Origin: Paralichthys olivaceus
Lineage: Eukaryota > Chordata > Actinopteri > Pleuronectiformes > Paralichthyidae
Direction: 5' to 3'
Assembly (NCBI RefSeq): GCF_024713975.1
Contig: NC_091108.1
Span: 5,757,001 to 5,821,000, forward strand
Length of the DNA stretch: 64,000 nucleotides
In this document: one piece after another, positions 44,640-59,222 of the stretch
Layout of the letters: each line of letters begins with the position of its first letter
Numbering within the stretch: the first letter of the stretch is position 1
Notes under the pieces: generated by a model
Database searches by the model: none
What the model was told of the DNA's origin: nothing
The model's input: the letters and a program-made list of their open reading frames with translations, nothing else
Position numbers and translations under genes: made by a program

Positions 44640-47600
44640 TGGGTCTCCGGTGTCTTGTAGAAAAAAACTTTTATTTCTTTGGGTGAGAAGCCGTTGCAGA
44701 TGCTGAGAGGAAAAGCCCTCACTGGAGCCCTCACAAAGTTAACGGGGAGAGCGAGTGGCAGATGAAGAGAGGAGGGACGCAGAGAGGGGAGCTCAGAGCG
44801 AGGGAGCACAGGAGAGGAGAGGAGGATGCAAAGTGAGAGTGGCTATTGAGCTCTATGTGATTTAAACTTGACTGGAGATTTGGAGACGGCCCAGGTCCCC
44901 GGTGACAGCCTTCTCCCACCCTTTACCCCTTCTGCCACTCCCCGCCATGGTTACTCGACATCTATTTGTGCCCCCCCTCCCTAAAGTTCACCTCTCAGAA
45001 GCTCAGTGTGATGTTTTTGTTTTGGCAATGTGCAGCCTGTCTCCTTATTTGGCTCATGGCCTTTTTGTTTTGGACAGAACCGGAGAGGAAAAGCAGATAA
45101 GAAGCAGGAGAATGATCCAGAACTCAGACATCAAAAGGACATTGTTCACATTAGTAACATGAGTTACTCTAGATTATTATTTTTTCTTCCTCTGGGCTGC
45201 ATATCTATATGCCTGTGTTCTTACTCAGGAATGTCCAAATTGATGTTAATACCAGAGTTGGTTAGAAAGGACATAGTTTTCATTCTACCACGGAATGAAA
45301 AAGGGCTGTATGGAAAATTATCCAGCCAAAGAAAATTTGGAGGAAAGAGCTGTCTGCATGTGATCTACACCAGGCAGCCGGAGCGTTTCAGTCGAGCTAC
45401 ACAGACGTAAACTACAGGTCTGCTGCAATTAAGATCCTCTTAATTACTATTGGTTTGACAGACCTGTATTTAGATCTGTTCTGTAATTTGTTAGTCACAC
45501 AATATGAAAAACATTTACAACAAGAGTTTTATAAAAAAAATTTAGACTCTGAGGGATTCCAGGAATATATTTTATGTATATAAGATAGTTGTAAAGTAGG
45601 TAATTTATGGTACTGACTCTCATATTTACCTTTGATATTTAGTCTCTTTCAAGTTTATCATGTTTGCACGTGAAAGTTTGAATCAGAAACCAAATGGCAA
45701 AAGAAAACAAATGAGAAAGAAAAGGAAGTCTAAATCTGTAATTTACAATTAATACTGGTGAAAAGTGTTAGAATTGAAATAGAATGGGATTGTGTGAATG
45801 TGTGTGTGTGTTTGTCTGTGCATGCGTGTACCATAATGACATCAACACTGATGGACCTGTGTGCTTTCATTTAGCTCCACTCTGCCAGCTGCCCTGGCTA
45901 AAAATAAAGATTACAAGGAAAGTCAAAGAACGGTGAGGCGTCCAGCGGCCATTCAAGTGACATCTGAAGATAAACTCCGACAGATGCATCTCCGATTTTT
46001 CATGTTGCATGACGACTTGGTCGTTGTTATTTCTTTTGCAGACATTATCCTGGCTGGTTGGTGTCTTGTGTGGCACAGAGAATGATTCAGAATGTGTGAA
46101 TTTAAACCAAACCTGAAACTGAATCTGTTGCTGCAGGAGATTCGTCTTTGAGAAACTTGATGCTGCTGTTTCCATGAAAAACCACAAATTCTTCAAATTT
46201 TAAGGTTGTTATTTTTTTCAGGTTATCAGAAGGACCAAGACCTCCTTTGTAAGATAATAATATTTCAAAGCAGAAAAATCATTGGATTATGTGAAAAATG
46301 TACAGTCACATCCCTAAAAATGCTTTTCAGTCCACTATTATTCGACTGCAAGTCTTGTCTTAAATGACTCATTGACACTGGAGTCTTTTTTCAAACTGTA
46401 TGAAAGTGTTGGCAGTTTAATCGCTGTAAACACTCAGGGGTTAACAAACGCTTCTACATCATGATCTCCAATGATTAGAGCACTCACTGTGGGCCTTATT
46501 TGGTCTGTCAGGCTGCTCGCTGCACATGATATTACCTCGATATTATTGCGATAAAACAATGTAACAAATATTGATTTTGGATGCGTCTCATAAAAATGTC
46601 TTAATTGATGTCCTAACACTGTGTTGTGCAGTAAGTCAGAGTGGGTTGTGCAGTGAGCAGAGAGGATGGTTTGGAGCAGAGCCAGGAGAGAAGAACGAGG
46701 AGCGTAAGAGAGAGGAGGTGAGGGAGAGAAATCAGAACCCTCCCACAGGAAACCGAGCTAAACTCTTCTTCTCCTTGTATGGTAAAAACTCCCCGAAAAG
46801 CCACAGGATCGCCTTGGGAGTACAGTCAAAGTCCTGCTAAGTATAAATCACACAGCAATGGGAATAGTGTAATGGATTAGAGTGTATATGAATGAAGAAC
46901 ACAAACTGGGACACTTTTAGCAGCACTTGATGTCATGCGAGGGATATGTAAACACAGATATTACAGTAAAGGCTGTACAAGTCAATTTACAAACTGAAAA
47001 CGTTGCATTTAGTGCAGTGATCAACCAAAGGAAATATTTATATGAACATGTATGATTGCAAGAGTTTACTCTGGCAGTGTACGCACCAACACCTGTGTGT
47101 TCATGGTGAGTCAGTGTTGTGAGACAGGCCCAGTCATCAATGCAAACACGTCCGCCTTCTGTACAAACACGTCCATCAACTACACAACTACATCCAATGA
47201 ATCCCGAACACAAATGCTGACTATGGAAGGGGCAACCTGTTATATTTGGCTGTGTAACTCAGTCCAGTTGTATCTCAGACTCCTGACAATGTCTACGCTC
47301 CATCTTACCAGCCAAGGGATCAGAGATCTGTCACTTTGACGAGGCACAGTTGTCTCACACAAGCCCGGCGCTGAAAGGCTTTTCACGCCGAGAGAAGGGT
47401 GGCGTTCCTGAAGAGGAGCACAGGGACGGTCGTCGGCAGATCTAAGATTTCTCTCGCCATAAAGGAGCAAATCTTATGTTCCAACATCCATGCACTATTC
47501 CTGATTCAGCCATGTTAACATTCAATCATCCTTCTGCTTCACATCCTCATCACTGTGTCACAATACTCACCTGTTTGTGTTGCGGTACATGAGCATGCTA

Positions 47601-48130
47601 ATACTTACAGGCTTAATGCTAAGTCTGTACCAATTCAATAATTACTCTGGGAGCTTTGTGTAGCATAATACACTGACACATTAATAAGTAGTATATTTTT
47701 AGACTCGAGCAGCAGCAATTCTTCTTCTTAAGTTACAGGGGTCTTGTTGCCTCTGATGAGGTCATTATTTGTTGCTTGGCTGCCATTTAGGTTTTCGCAC
47801 ATCAGCATTTATAGTTAGTGAGATGATCAGCTGCCTTCTGTTTGGGTGAATAGAGTTTAGAGCATTTATGACGGTGAAATCTCAACTTAAATAGAGACTG
47901 ACACACTTATTTTCACTGTTGAACAATAATAAGAGAGATTCAGAACGAGTGGCTGATTGAAGGAGGATGTGAAGGCCTGTTGCTAGTGGACACCGTGGCT
48001 AAATGTATGCTGACACCACATCCACATACTGTAACATTGTTATGTGGTTTTTATCTATGGGGCTATTTTTAATGTTTTGAGTAAAGGTCATCACTTAGGT
48101 ATAGTTAGTTGTTTTATGGCTATAATACAA
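44640..48130. other. Intergenic DNA between divergent tpm4 and ap1m1
   Basis: Holds the tpm4 exon 1a promoter and 5'UTR near 44640-44830 (purine-rich GAGAGG stretches), then AT-rich DNA. No gene found. A GC-rich patch at 47340-47460 has a strong hairpin. Confidence 0.5.
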
Positions 48131-48139
48131 GTATAGGGT

Positions 48140-48440
48140 GGAACAGTGGGTAGCAAAATGTGGTGATTAGCACTGTTCTGGGGTTTTCCTGCATGTTCTC
48201 CCTGTATTTGTGTGTGTTTTCACCAGGTACTCAAGCTTCCTGCAGAATCCTGTTATGTTAATTGTAGACTCTAAATTGACTGTGTAAATGTGAGTGAATG
48301 GTTGTTTATCTTTGTACATTGGCTCTGCGATTCACTGGCAACCTGTCCCGGGAGTACCCAGCCTCTCAACCCAATGTCAGCTGGGATTGGCTCCAACTTC
48401 CCCCTTGAAGTGTAAGTGGCATTGATGCTGGATGGAATTT
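48140..48440 (+). repeat. Dispersed teleost SINE-like repeat, internally deleted
   Basis: Starts 'gtggaacagtgggtagca..gtgattagcactgttc', continues 'cctgcatgttctccctgta', 'ctctaaattgactgtg', and ends 'caatgtcagctgggattggc' and 'gctggatgga'. This order matches a very abundant fish repeat. The tRNA-like B-box segment (usually GGTTCGAT) near the start is missing here. Confidence 0.65.
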
Positions 48441-48444
48441 AACA

Positions 48445-49360
48445 TGATAACACATGTGTGCACAGAACCAGTTTCCCGTGGCAGAATTTGGCCGGCGTGC
48501 ACAGAACATTTAAAAAAAAAAAAAACGCTGCTGGGATGAACTGGAACACAGACCGCAAACCAGGCTGCATCACCATAGTCAATAGGTTTGGAATAAGAAG
48601 TAAATATGGGTGTGAGTTCAGTTGAGCTTTACTCCCAGGCTGTTTGAGACATGTGATCTGGTGAAAGATGTGAGGGTTGGTATGACACGCATCACAACAC
48701 CAAAAAGTCACAGGAAGAAAATATGATTTAGATAAAATAAATGAATTGCAATGATTTTAACTTACTTAAGAGTTTTAACTTGATAATTCACTGTTGTTTG
48801 TTGTATTAATCAGTAAATGCTTGTTCATCACATATTGTCATATTTAATTCTGAGCCGCCCTCTCTCTCACCGTGGCAGTATGGTGCTATCTTGTGGTGAT
48901 CATCAAGTTGCAGGAGCAGATCATATGCAGATCATTCACTTCTCCAGTAGAGGAGGCTACAGGAACAAAAGGCAACTCAGAAACCATGAGATCATTTCAA
49001 ATTTTCTGGAAATGATTCCTCTTGCCTGAACATTTTCATCAGATGTTTTCCACCTCCATCAAGACATTTCTGATAATAATGTGAAAATATCAACCATTTA
49101 TCATTACTTGCATTGGTGCTGTAATGTTGTGTGACCTTAAAATAGGTTTTAATTACTTCCTCTTGTTTGCTTTCATTTATTATTCTTTACTTGCAAAGCA
49201 CGTTATAATTGTGTTTTAAAATGTGCTGTGTGAAAAATAATAATAATAATAATAATAAGTATTGTTATTATCATTATTATTCTTAATAAGACATGTCATA
49301 ATTAAAATCAAAGAATAAACTGTCCATACTTTTTTTTCCTCTGCTCCTGCGCTGAGTCCT
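48445..49360. other. DNA upstream of ap1m1
   Basis: No gene seen. Contains an A run near 48511-48526 and an (AAT)n run at about 49236-49258. Confidence 0.5.
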
Positions 49361-49521
49361 CCTTCTCCTAGGGGGCGCTCTTTAGAGAGAGGCTGGGTCG
49401 CTGTGACAAAAAACGAGGAAGTCTCTCTTTCCTCCATCCTCCAGTATTATGAATTAAAATCTGTTTGTTTGAATTCATCCCGGAGGAATTTCGTCTTTAA
49501 ACGCGTGTGAATTAGTCCAAG

Positions 49522-52500
49522 ATGTCTGCGAGCGCCGTGTACGTCTTGGATTTAAAAGGAAAGGTAAGATAACGGGACCGGCTGCTGCGATGCTAATGCT
49601 AGCTGTTAGCCTAGCGAACACATTCCTCAGTGACAGATTATGATGTGGCTGATTCCGCAGCAGAGCAGCTAACGCGTTAGCACGGGTGGATTTGCCAAGT
49701 GTCAAGGTTTTAAGCTTCTGTCTTAACGTAATAAATGTGACCTAGAGGAAGGAGCCTCGTGACATAAGATGTCAAAGCTGGAGAAGACACCAGGCCGCTG
49801 GCTAACAGGCAGGTGGTGTCAGCTGTTAGCTAGCAGCAAAACTCCCTTTCAAATTCGTCCATTTTACGCGTTTTTTGCTTCTGTGCAACACTTGACCTAC
49901 ATTTTACTAAATACACGGAATGCATTTTCAGCTCTGATCGTCCTCTGGTCCATTCGGCTTTAAAGTTACTCATCAAGGTTGAATGGCAGATTGAAGCATC
50001 CAGTTTACCATTTATGGTATAGTGCACATATGTTTGATTAAATAGTGCACCTAAATTAATTTTATTAAATATTTCAAGCAAATCTGCAGATGGATTCACC
50101 TCTTGGATTTAGTGGGATTTAATACCCGACTTTTTCCATTTCCAGTTTATATCAGGGTGAAACTATTCTCATTAAGTGTGGTTAAAGATTAAAGAATAGA
50201 TTTATGAATGCGTGCACATATAAAAATGCAGTAGATTATTTGATTAACTTCACTCCTTACTGTTCAATCTGCTAATTTATCAATGACAATAATTATCAGG
50301 GGCATGTTACAGGAGTGATAATGATTTTTTCACACGCTCTCATCTTCCTGAAATATTTCTGGCTGCAAAGTTGTAAAATGGAGGCTCTGCTCTTTATTTA
50401 CTTAACTCAAGAGTTCAGGGTTTGGTTAAACGTGCTTTCTGGAACAGGCCCCTGGTTTTCAGCCCTTCCAAGCTTCAACAGTACTGTTTGTTCCTCTCAG
50501 GTCCTGGTGTGCCGAAATTACAGGGGAGATGTGGACATGTCAGAGATCGAGCACTTTATGACCCTTCTGATGGACAAAGAGGAGGAGGGGACGCTGTCTC
50601 CAATCCTGGCCCACGGGGGAGTCCGTTTCATGTGGATCAAACACAATAACCTCTACTGTATCCTTCCTCTTAACTGCATGGTATTTGTAGCCAGGTAACT
50701 TCTCGAAACCTGATTATTTGCTTTTTGTGACTGTTTTGACTTTAAACTCTTTTTCTTAACACACAACACATCAGTGGTTGCAACATCCAAGAAAAATGCT
50801 AGTGTTTCGCTGGTGTTCTCCTTCTTGTACAAAATTGTTCAGGTAGGATTGAACTCTTCACCTGCTTCGGTTAATACACACCTCAAACAAAGACATGTGT
50901 ATTCTATGGACAGTTTTGGAAAAACAGGTTTATGAATCAACATTTGTGTCCCTCAGGTTTTTTCAGAGTATTTCAAAGAATTGGAGGAGGAGAGCATTAG
51001 AGATAACTTTGTCATCATTTATGAGCTGATGGATGAGCTGATGGACTTTGGCTATCCTCAGACCACTGACAGCAAGATTCTGCAAGAGTAAGTATCCCCT
51101 GTGAGTCACAGTCTCACTGCCAGAAACTAAAAGTACAGTCATTAGAGATGCGACCAATTAATACTGTCCATTATTAACCTTTAGATTATATTTTGATTGT
51201 TAGTCTATAAAATGCCCAACAAACATTACAAAACAAAATTAAACCTTATTCTTTTGAAAATAAAAGGTAAAGAAAATAGTTTCAGCTGAGTAGCTTTAAT
51301 TCTTTTTTCCAAATAATGAATTCAGGGAGTTATAAAAGTAATTTTTGGATTTGAATTTCAGATGATTGTTGAGTAGCAGTTAAACTGTGTTTATAGGTTA
51401 CTTTGTGATACTGCTGTTATTTTCCCATATCTATCTAAAAGTCAAGGATTCTATTGTCCTCCAAAAGAACCACAAATAACCATTTAAACTTTCAGCCCTG
51501 TGATGCAGCAACCAAACTCTGGATTTCCCCCCAGTGTTCTTTGACTACAATATATACGATAGTCATGACAGTCTTTGTTCTTCTTTGATGCTTTCTGGGA
51601 ACTCCTCACCGCAGACAGTTGATTTCCTATTTTTCTCAGTTTTGCTTCAGTGTTTATGTTTTCGTCTCTCAGATACATTACCCAGGAGGGACACAAGCTA
51701 GACACTGGCGCCCCTCGACCCCCCGCCACAGTCACCAACGCTGTCTCCTGGAGGTCAGAGGGCATCAAGTACAGGAAGAATGAGGTTTTCCTGGACGTCA
51801 TTGAGTCAGTCAACCTCCTGGTAGGAACTGCTTGTTTTAGCACTGTGTTGCTTAAGGAATGCCAGTCACAGTGTTGATATACTTCCTCACTGTGTGTGTC
51901 ACAATATACTCAAGAGTGTTTAATAATCTGATCCTGTGTTCTGTGCTGCCATTTCTTTAAGTAGCTAAAGCATTTCTTTGATAAGTTCCTCCAGCCCTGT
52001 TTATCCTGGCATTAAAATCAGTTTCTGGTGATCTGATCACAAGTGGACTGCTCTTAGGTACTGGTGTGAATGAACCAATGGACAAGTATGACAATTAAAC
52101 TTCTCAGTGTTTCCAATACATCAATTTATTTGTGACCATTGTGATCAGATCACTTAAGATGCGTGCAGTTATGAACAGGTCCTCTAACACCAGCTGACGA
52201 TTTCAAATTTTCAGGTCAGTGCCAATGGTAATGTTCTTCGCAGTGAGATTGTTGGTTCCATTAAGATGCGTGTGTTCCTGTCCGGGATGCCTGAGTTGCG
52301 GCTCGGCCTCAACGACAAGGTTCTGTTTGAAAACACTGGACGTGAGTTCCCTCTCATCACGTACTATGGTCTGATTTTGTTAAAAGATGATTTGAGCTGC
52401 ATGATGGAATAAATGAGTTTTGATGATAATAAATAATTCTTTCAAAGTTTGCAAGAGTGACAGTGAGATCGATCTTCCTTACTTGGAGCTGAATATTCCA

Positions 52501-55500
52501 TTTCATGTGAAGCTGGTACATTCTTCTGGTATTTTTATCCTTCTGAAATGAACTTTATTTCGTTCATGTAGGAGGGAAGAGTAAATCAGTAGAGCTGGAA
52601 GATGTCAAGTTCCACCAGTGTGTGCGTCTGTCTCGCTTTGAGAACGACCGCACAATCTCCTTCATCCCTCCGGACGGAGAGTTTGAGCTCATGTCCTATC
52701 GCCTCAACACTCATGTGAGTACTGTGGATTAAAACCAGCTCACTCCCCTAATGGACGGCAGCAAAATACATAGTAAGATAGTTAGAGAGACTTGTAGATA
52801 AGTCATTAAAGCATTTTTGTCTTTGTCCTCAGACATTGCTGGCACAGGCCATTCTAACCAGAAAATCATAAAGTCGTATTTTAAAGAAGTGGTAGTTTAG
52901 TGGGAATAATTTGAATATTCAAAATCACTTAATCTATCATTGTTGCCATATCTACTCCTCTGGAGATACAGTGCACCTGTTCAATTGAACAGCAATATTT
53001 ACAACTATACATAAGGCATAGTCAGTCAACACAGTAGTAATATTGCCAGGAAAGAATGAAACATAACGAGACCTAGATTCATCATCAACCAGTCGACACG
53101 TAATTCAATTACCAAAAGCATCGTCATGATTAGAAATTACAATCATATCATGAGTTATATGACTATAATCAAGTACATTGTGTTATGAAGTCTTAAAATA
53201 AGATGGAATTCTCAATGAATGTTTCACAATAGTCTCCTGGTTAGCCTGTGGGACAGGAAGTAGAACAGTGGAGCAGAATTCATGTGAGAGATGAAATCGT
53301 TTTCATTTAATAAAATAGTCAGTGCTTCATTAATGATTAAACCTTCTAATGTCAGGGTTGGACTTCTCATATGCTGTAAATATATATTTTGGGCGATACC
53401 CCAAGAAACATGTTGCTTAATTACACAATGTGTCAAATGGCGCAATGTGTGCTTTTCCCTACATTTCCTCTCCAACACTGACCACAACAAAACACTGGTT
53501 CCTCATATCAACCACCATGATAGGACTATTTGTTGTTTTTGTTGATGGTTGTGGAAACAAAGCAAACTTGTCTCTTATTCTTCTACTTTTATCATTGGTT
53601 CTAGTTGTAGTAATACCGTCAATCCACTAGGTGGTGACTGTGTCATGTGCCTTTGTAGCTGCCATGTTTGTCAAACCTGTGAGAACCTGTTTAAAGTGAA
53701 TATGTAAATAATATTTGCATGTTATTGTGTCATAGGTGAAGCCATTGATATGGATTGAATCAGTTATTGAGAAACACTCCCACAGTCGGATCGAGTACAT
53801 GATCAAGGTTTGTTACTTTCTTTCGAAAGTCTTGTGACAAATGACTGGATTGTGATAAAGTTCAGACTTCTGGTATGTTCACATTCTTCTACAGTTATGG
53901 TGTGAGTACCTTGTTGTCACGCCTGACTAACCCTGATTGAATCACACTTATTGAAAGCAATCATCATGCACTGGTGTGATACCCTGTCGAGGTGGAACGT
54001 GGTGTTAAACTTGACCTGCTTGTTTCTTCTCTCAGGCGAAGAGTCAGTTCAAAAGGCGTTCCACAGCCAACAACGTGGAAATCCACATTCCTGTGCCAAC
54101 GGACGCTGACTCTCCCAAATTCAAGACCACAGTGGGCAGCGTGAAGTGGGTCCCGGAGAACAGTGAGATCGTCTGGTCGATCAAGTCCTTCCCTGTGAGC
54201 AGAGAGCATGACTCCTCAATACCTTGCACTTGGTTACAAATGATTATGTAATCTTTTGTTTGGTTTCTGTGATGAAGCATTTAACTTTCTTCACTTGAAC
54301 CAGAAATTCAACAGTTGTTCTTTACGTAGTGATGATAGAAACTTGATGTTGTTGTTACTGCCCCTCTCTGAAACCAAGTATATCGACGTGGAACCCTCCA
54401 GTGTTAAAGAGTTTGTGTTGTTACTTGTCACAGGGTGGAAAAGAGTATTTGATGCGCGCCCACTTTGGTCTGCCGAGTGTAGAGGCTGAAGACAAGGAGG
54501 GGAAGCCACCCATCAGTGTCAAGTTTGAGATTCCATACTTCACCACCTCAGGCATCCAGGTGAGTCCTGCACACATGCACTCACTAAACAGTATTAGAGT
54601 TATGTTATTCGATGAAACTCCTGAATGTTTTAACAGTCGGTCAAACTGTTTATCGTTCCTGTACGGTAAAACACCAGAGAGAAGATTAAAAACAAAGGCT
54701 ACTGTTTATTTTCACCTGCTATTTGCTTATCATCCAGTGCACAAACACACATACTCTATATCTCTCAAAGTTTCCTTGTCACTGCAGATTTAGAATTTAT
54801 GGCACGCCACTGTGTCTCACGTATGTCCTCTCTCTCACAGAAGGAATTCAAACAATTCATTTTTGTCTCTGTGTTGGCCAGAGGGGGCAGTAAGGCAGCG
54901 CTCTTAGACTGAAACTCGGTTTTTTTTGCTGCTCTTCAACTCGAACTTAGACTTTTGCCTCTGTGTTAATGACAGTGATAGAATATGTCATTCTAAGTTA
55001 CAGATAATTAGATTCATTGGGTTTTGATTGTGATTCCCATGAATCTGAGGGAGAAGATAATGTTTTTCCTTGGTGTTTGAATGAAAACTCTTGCTGACCA
55101 CAGACTTGCAAACATGTGCAGCACATACAGTATAATCACAGATGTCCTGTGATTATATGTGTAGCACTACAGTAACTCAAAATTAAGTTTTCCCATGCCT
55201 CGATGTGAGCACACAATGCCAACTTTACAAACTCCTATTTGAATATATCATATGCTTTCCCTAAAAGAGTGTTTTCCTCAGTTTTTATATAATTACACAA
55301 TACTTTCTAGCTTGACTCATCTGACACTTTGCCTCTAAAACAAGACTTTTTAAGTGACATATTTTCAAGTGAAGTTTGAACTAGAACTTGTAAAATACCA
55401 GGACATTCATTCAAAACAGTTTTTCCAGCAACATGGCACCAAATGTAACTGACACTGCCCTAAACAAGTAAGAACACATTTCTATAAATACATAGAATTC

Positions 55501-58500
55501 AAATCAAAGCAAGAATTGACAGAAAACTATTTTATATACTTCGTAACTAACTTCACCCATTTTACACATCTTTTTTCATGTCAGCTTTCACATCTGTTTA
55601 TGGTTAACCTCTTCACCAGCTATTCCCTCAAGAGTTTCAAAATTGTTATTGCAAATAGTCAGTTCCTATTATGTGGTGAACTAAGCACACAGGCAAGAAA
55701 ACATGCTAAACGAGTAGTATTGTTTAAGACCTTTTACAATAAAACTTACTTTCTGAATCCAAAGATGGGTAATTAAAAATATTATTCAAGTACTGGTTCA
55801 AAGTCCTGTTGGCAAAACTGCTCGTTAAAGCCATGTAAAGGAAGTGTGGGTATAAATCTGTCGAACAGCCTTGGTTACTGAGCACTAATCAATTCTTTCA
55901 ACTAGTATATGTATATCAAAACTCTCTTTGACATCCAACACTGTATTTTTCATAAAAGTTCTGATAGAGGCCTGAATCTTTTACTAACAAACTCTAATTT
56001 ACGTATTTACTTTGAAGCTGTTTTCTGCGTTAATCAAATTAAAAGAACCAAGAGGTCATATTTTCCAGCTTGTCTACATTTCCTGTGACAGTCAATAAAA
56101 AACATTATTAAGTTGCGTGGCCATTATGCAGCCCACTCGGATACAAGGGGCTCAAGCCCAGTTTAATTGAAATGTAACGTACTTGTAATTAAGTATGACT
56201 CGATAATAAATGTCTTTTTTTTTTAGGTAATTTGACAGCTGAAAGAAATAAACACGATTTTGTTCTTTCCTGGGAAATCGTAGGAAGTCGTAGGCCCTGT
56301 TCCGACCTGCTGTTAACATCTGCTCGGTTCATCTCATGCTTCTCCATTTGGACAACAAAGCAATTGAACTTGCAAAAAAATGTCTTTTGACATCTTAAGT
56401 CCATGAGGTGTCAGATGTCACATTTCTCACTAAGGGCACTGAGGAAAAAACTAATGATGTCCATAAATATAAAGGAGAAATGGATGGATAGAATGTTGAA
56501 GATACACATTATAAAGTAAGTCATGAGCCCTATGTTGTTCTTCATTGGCATCAAATTGTTTTGTGACCCATCTAAAGTCAAACTATATCAATATAATAAT
56601 AAATCACCTGTCAAGAACAAATTTTCTTTTGTTAACTTACCTGAAAAGGTCTGATTGTGACAGAGAAACCACATCACCTGAGTGTTAGAGACTCAGTCAG
56701 GGTCATTTTTCAGATTTTTAAGATATGACCTCTTACAATTTGTCTCAAACGTTTGAAGAGACCATGATTCTTTTTTCAGGCTTTCAAAAAAAGACTTCTC
56801 AGCAGTCACACGTTGCTGCATCACAAACACAGCCTATTAAGACCCATATTCCCACCGAACTCTTGTGTCAAGCCTTATTACAGAGTAAGTACAGGCCCGG
56901 TTTCAGACTCTTAATGCAGTCAATAACACCACTCTGTACGTGTGAGAAGAGGCCACCAAGTTTAATTAGATGCATGTAAATATCAAAGCATGAGAAAGTT
57001 CCTCTTAACTTCACCACTAAGTGCAGGGCTGCACACATGTGAAGTGTGTATGATGCACGTAACTGCACCTTGTAAATTTTACTAGAAATGGAGTAACCCG
57101 CCACTTTGGCCGAGTGGCAGTGAGAGCAGAGCTGTAGTTACATTTTCAAACCTCCTGTCTTTAGGTGATGTCGAGAGAAGCCAAACATGTTGGCAGATGC
57201 TTTCCGGGGACGTAGCTTCGACCAAAATCCTGATAAGTCCAGACCACACATGTAGTCTGTACTTACCAAACGAGATACAACAAACAGTCTCCTTTCCTCT
57301 TCTCATCTTACAAGCCATAATGATATTTTGCGGAGGATGGCTTTTGATGCCATTCTGCTGACTATGTACCGACGGTCAGGCCGACTGCATGTTTGGCTCC
57401 TGGGTTCAGCGAGAAGTGCTGCGCCTGCAGACTCGGTGATCCCGCGTCTATGTGTTTGTCGTCATGCGTCTGGCGGCCACGCCGCTGTCTCTCTCTGACC
57501 TCACTGTGTAGTGGAAGGTAATAACAAGGCGGCCAGTACCGAGGCCTTACCAAAGGCCTTGCCCACAAATTCCTGCCCTGTCTGTCCTGCTCTGAGCTGG
57601 GAACAGTCGTGATGGCAACATCACACAGGCGACATCTCCCAGAGAGGGGTCGTATCTGTCAGCATCAATGTTGGCCACATTCTCGTTCCTCCAAATAGTG
57701 AGAGCTCGTCACTTTTTCTGTTTTCTAAGAAACGTAAATGATCGTGCGAAAGTTAGTTCTGCAAACATGAATGTTTATGCGGTTATATGTGATGTATAAT
57801 TATTACCACCACAAGATGAAATGACAAGACAACATGTTGGTGAGGAGGATTTCTCAATGTTGTTGTGGTGGAATTGTAATAGAAATTATAAAAATGAGGT
57901 TATAGTTCATCATTTATAAATACTATGAATATAAAACCAACATGGACATTTTGTTAAAGTTCCATCTGATAGTTTTTTGTGCACCTGAGTGGGGAAAACA
58001 GGGTGCAATCATGTAGAGTGATGTTCAGGAGGCCAGGGTATTTTTAGCATCTCTTCTCGAAATTCAGCTCTGTGGTAACAGCTCTGCTGAAATGTCAGTT
58101 AATGGCTTGTGAAAGTTGTGTCTTGATTCTGCTGATGTGCATTCTTTTTCCTCCAAGCCATGAACAGAACAGTGATAACTAAACTCTGTGTGTACCTTGA
58201 AAGCTGTTCTGTAGCTGCTTCCTTCTTCACACTGTTACTCATACTACTGCTTCCTCATAAACACCACCACTCTTACTATCAGCTTGCCACAGGTTTAAAG
58301 GGGAATTCAGCATGAAAAAAATCAGCCTTTGAAAACTGAAGTGCTTGACACCTGTGGATTTGAAGTTAGTAGCTTGGTACGCTATAAAAAAATAAATAAA
58401 TCAAAGACCTAGAGTCAAAGCAAAAACAGTATTGAACCACCAATCACATCAATAAATGACTAATTTAGCTGTTACCAGAAACTATTTCAGTCTCAGTCTC

Positions 58501-59222
58501 CTCAGTGATGAGTCCCCTGCAGCCCTGCACAGAATAAATCATTTAAAATGAGGATGAAGATGTGACAAAATATCAACCAGTGACTTGTGACAAGTTGCTT
58601 TTTGCATTAGAAATAAACGTTTACGTCATTGCCTGCCTTGGAGAGTCCGGTGTTAGATGTTATATTTTTAATTCATTCCATCAAACTACTCTCGTTCTAT
58701 CAGTCATCTTCAAACCATTTTTGTTTTTCAGGTGCGTTACCTGAAGATCATTGAGAAGAGTGGATATCAGGCCTTGCCCTGGGTGCGCTACATCACCCAA
58801 AATGGAGGTAGGATAAGAGTTCACTGATACTGAGTGCCCATATGTGCACGTATTAGGCAACAGTTGGGCAATGCAGTGCAATGTGGTGGGAACTAACTTT
58901 GTACTGATGCAGTTCTAGGAAAAGAGGATACACTATAGAACACGAAGCAATGTGGCAATGTCTTGCAGAATGTGAGAAAGTGAACTTTTTGTTTTTTGTC
59001 GATCTTCACCCAGATATTACCAAGGTTGCACATGTTGGTCTTTTTTCTAATGTTGCCACTAATTGCCACACACCCTCATCTCATTTCCTTTGTGTTCCAT
59101 TCATTCTGGGTGGAAGGCATCAGCCGCCTCCACTCGATTTCTCTCTGATTCCCATCTTTTCTTTGTCCATTTGATTAAGTCTCTCTATTTCCTCCTCAGA
59201 TTACCAGCTCCGGACCCAGTAG
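49522..59222 (+). CDS. ap1m1: AP-1 complex subunit mu-1
   Basis: Medium subunit of the AP-1 clathrin adaptor; it binds tyrosine-type (YxxPhi) sorting signals at the trans-Golgi and endosomes. Exons 49522-49563, 50501-50657, 50775-50842, 50957-51087, 51673-51820, 52215-52341, 52572-52714, 53736-53807, 54036-54194, 54434-54559, 58732-58807 and 59200-59222 join in phase to 423 aa, the length of human AP1M1. The N-terminal longin-like part begins [14 protein letters not shown]; the C-terminal mu-homology domain spans [10 protein letters not shown] to the end, D-Y-Q-L-R-T-Q. Almost every residue matches mammalian AP1M1 ([22 protein letters not shown]). AP1M2 is the only alternative and fits less well. 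Intron 10 is 4.2 kb, much longer than the rest. Confidence 0.97.
54560..58731. other. Long ap1m1 intron 10
   Basis: 4.2 kb of mostly AT-rich DNA with a GC-richer patch at 57360-57600. No nested gene, recognised repeat or RNA gene seen on either strand. Confidence 0.5.

Noticed and set aside
57362-57568. GC-richer ORF in ap1m1 intron 10
   Set aside because: No motif and no splice sites in suitable phase; treated as intronic.
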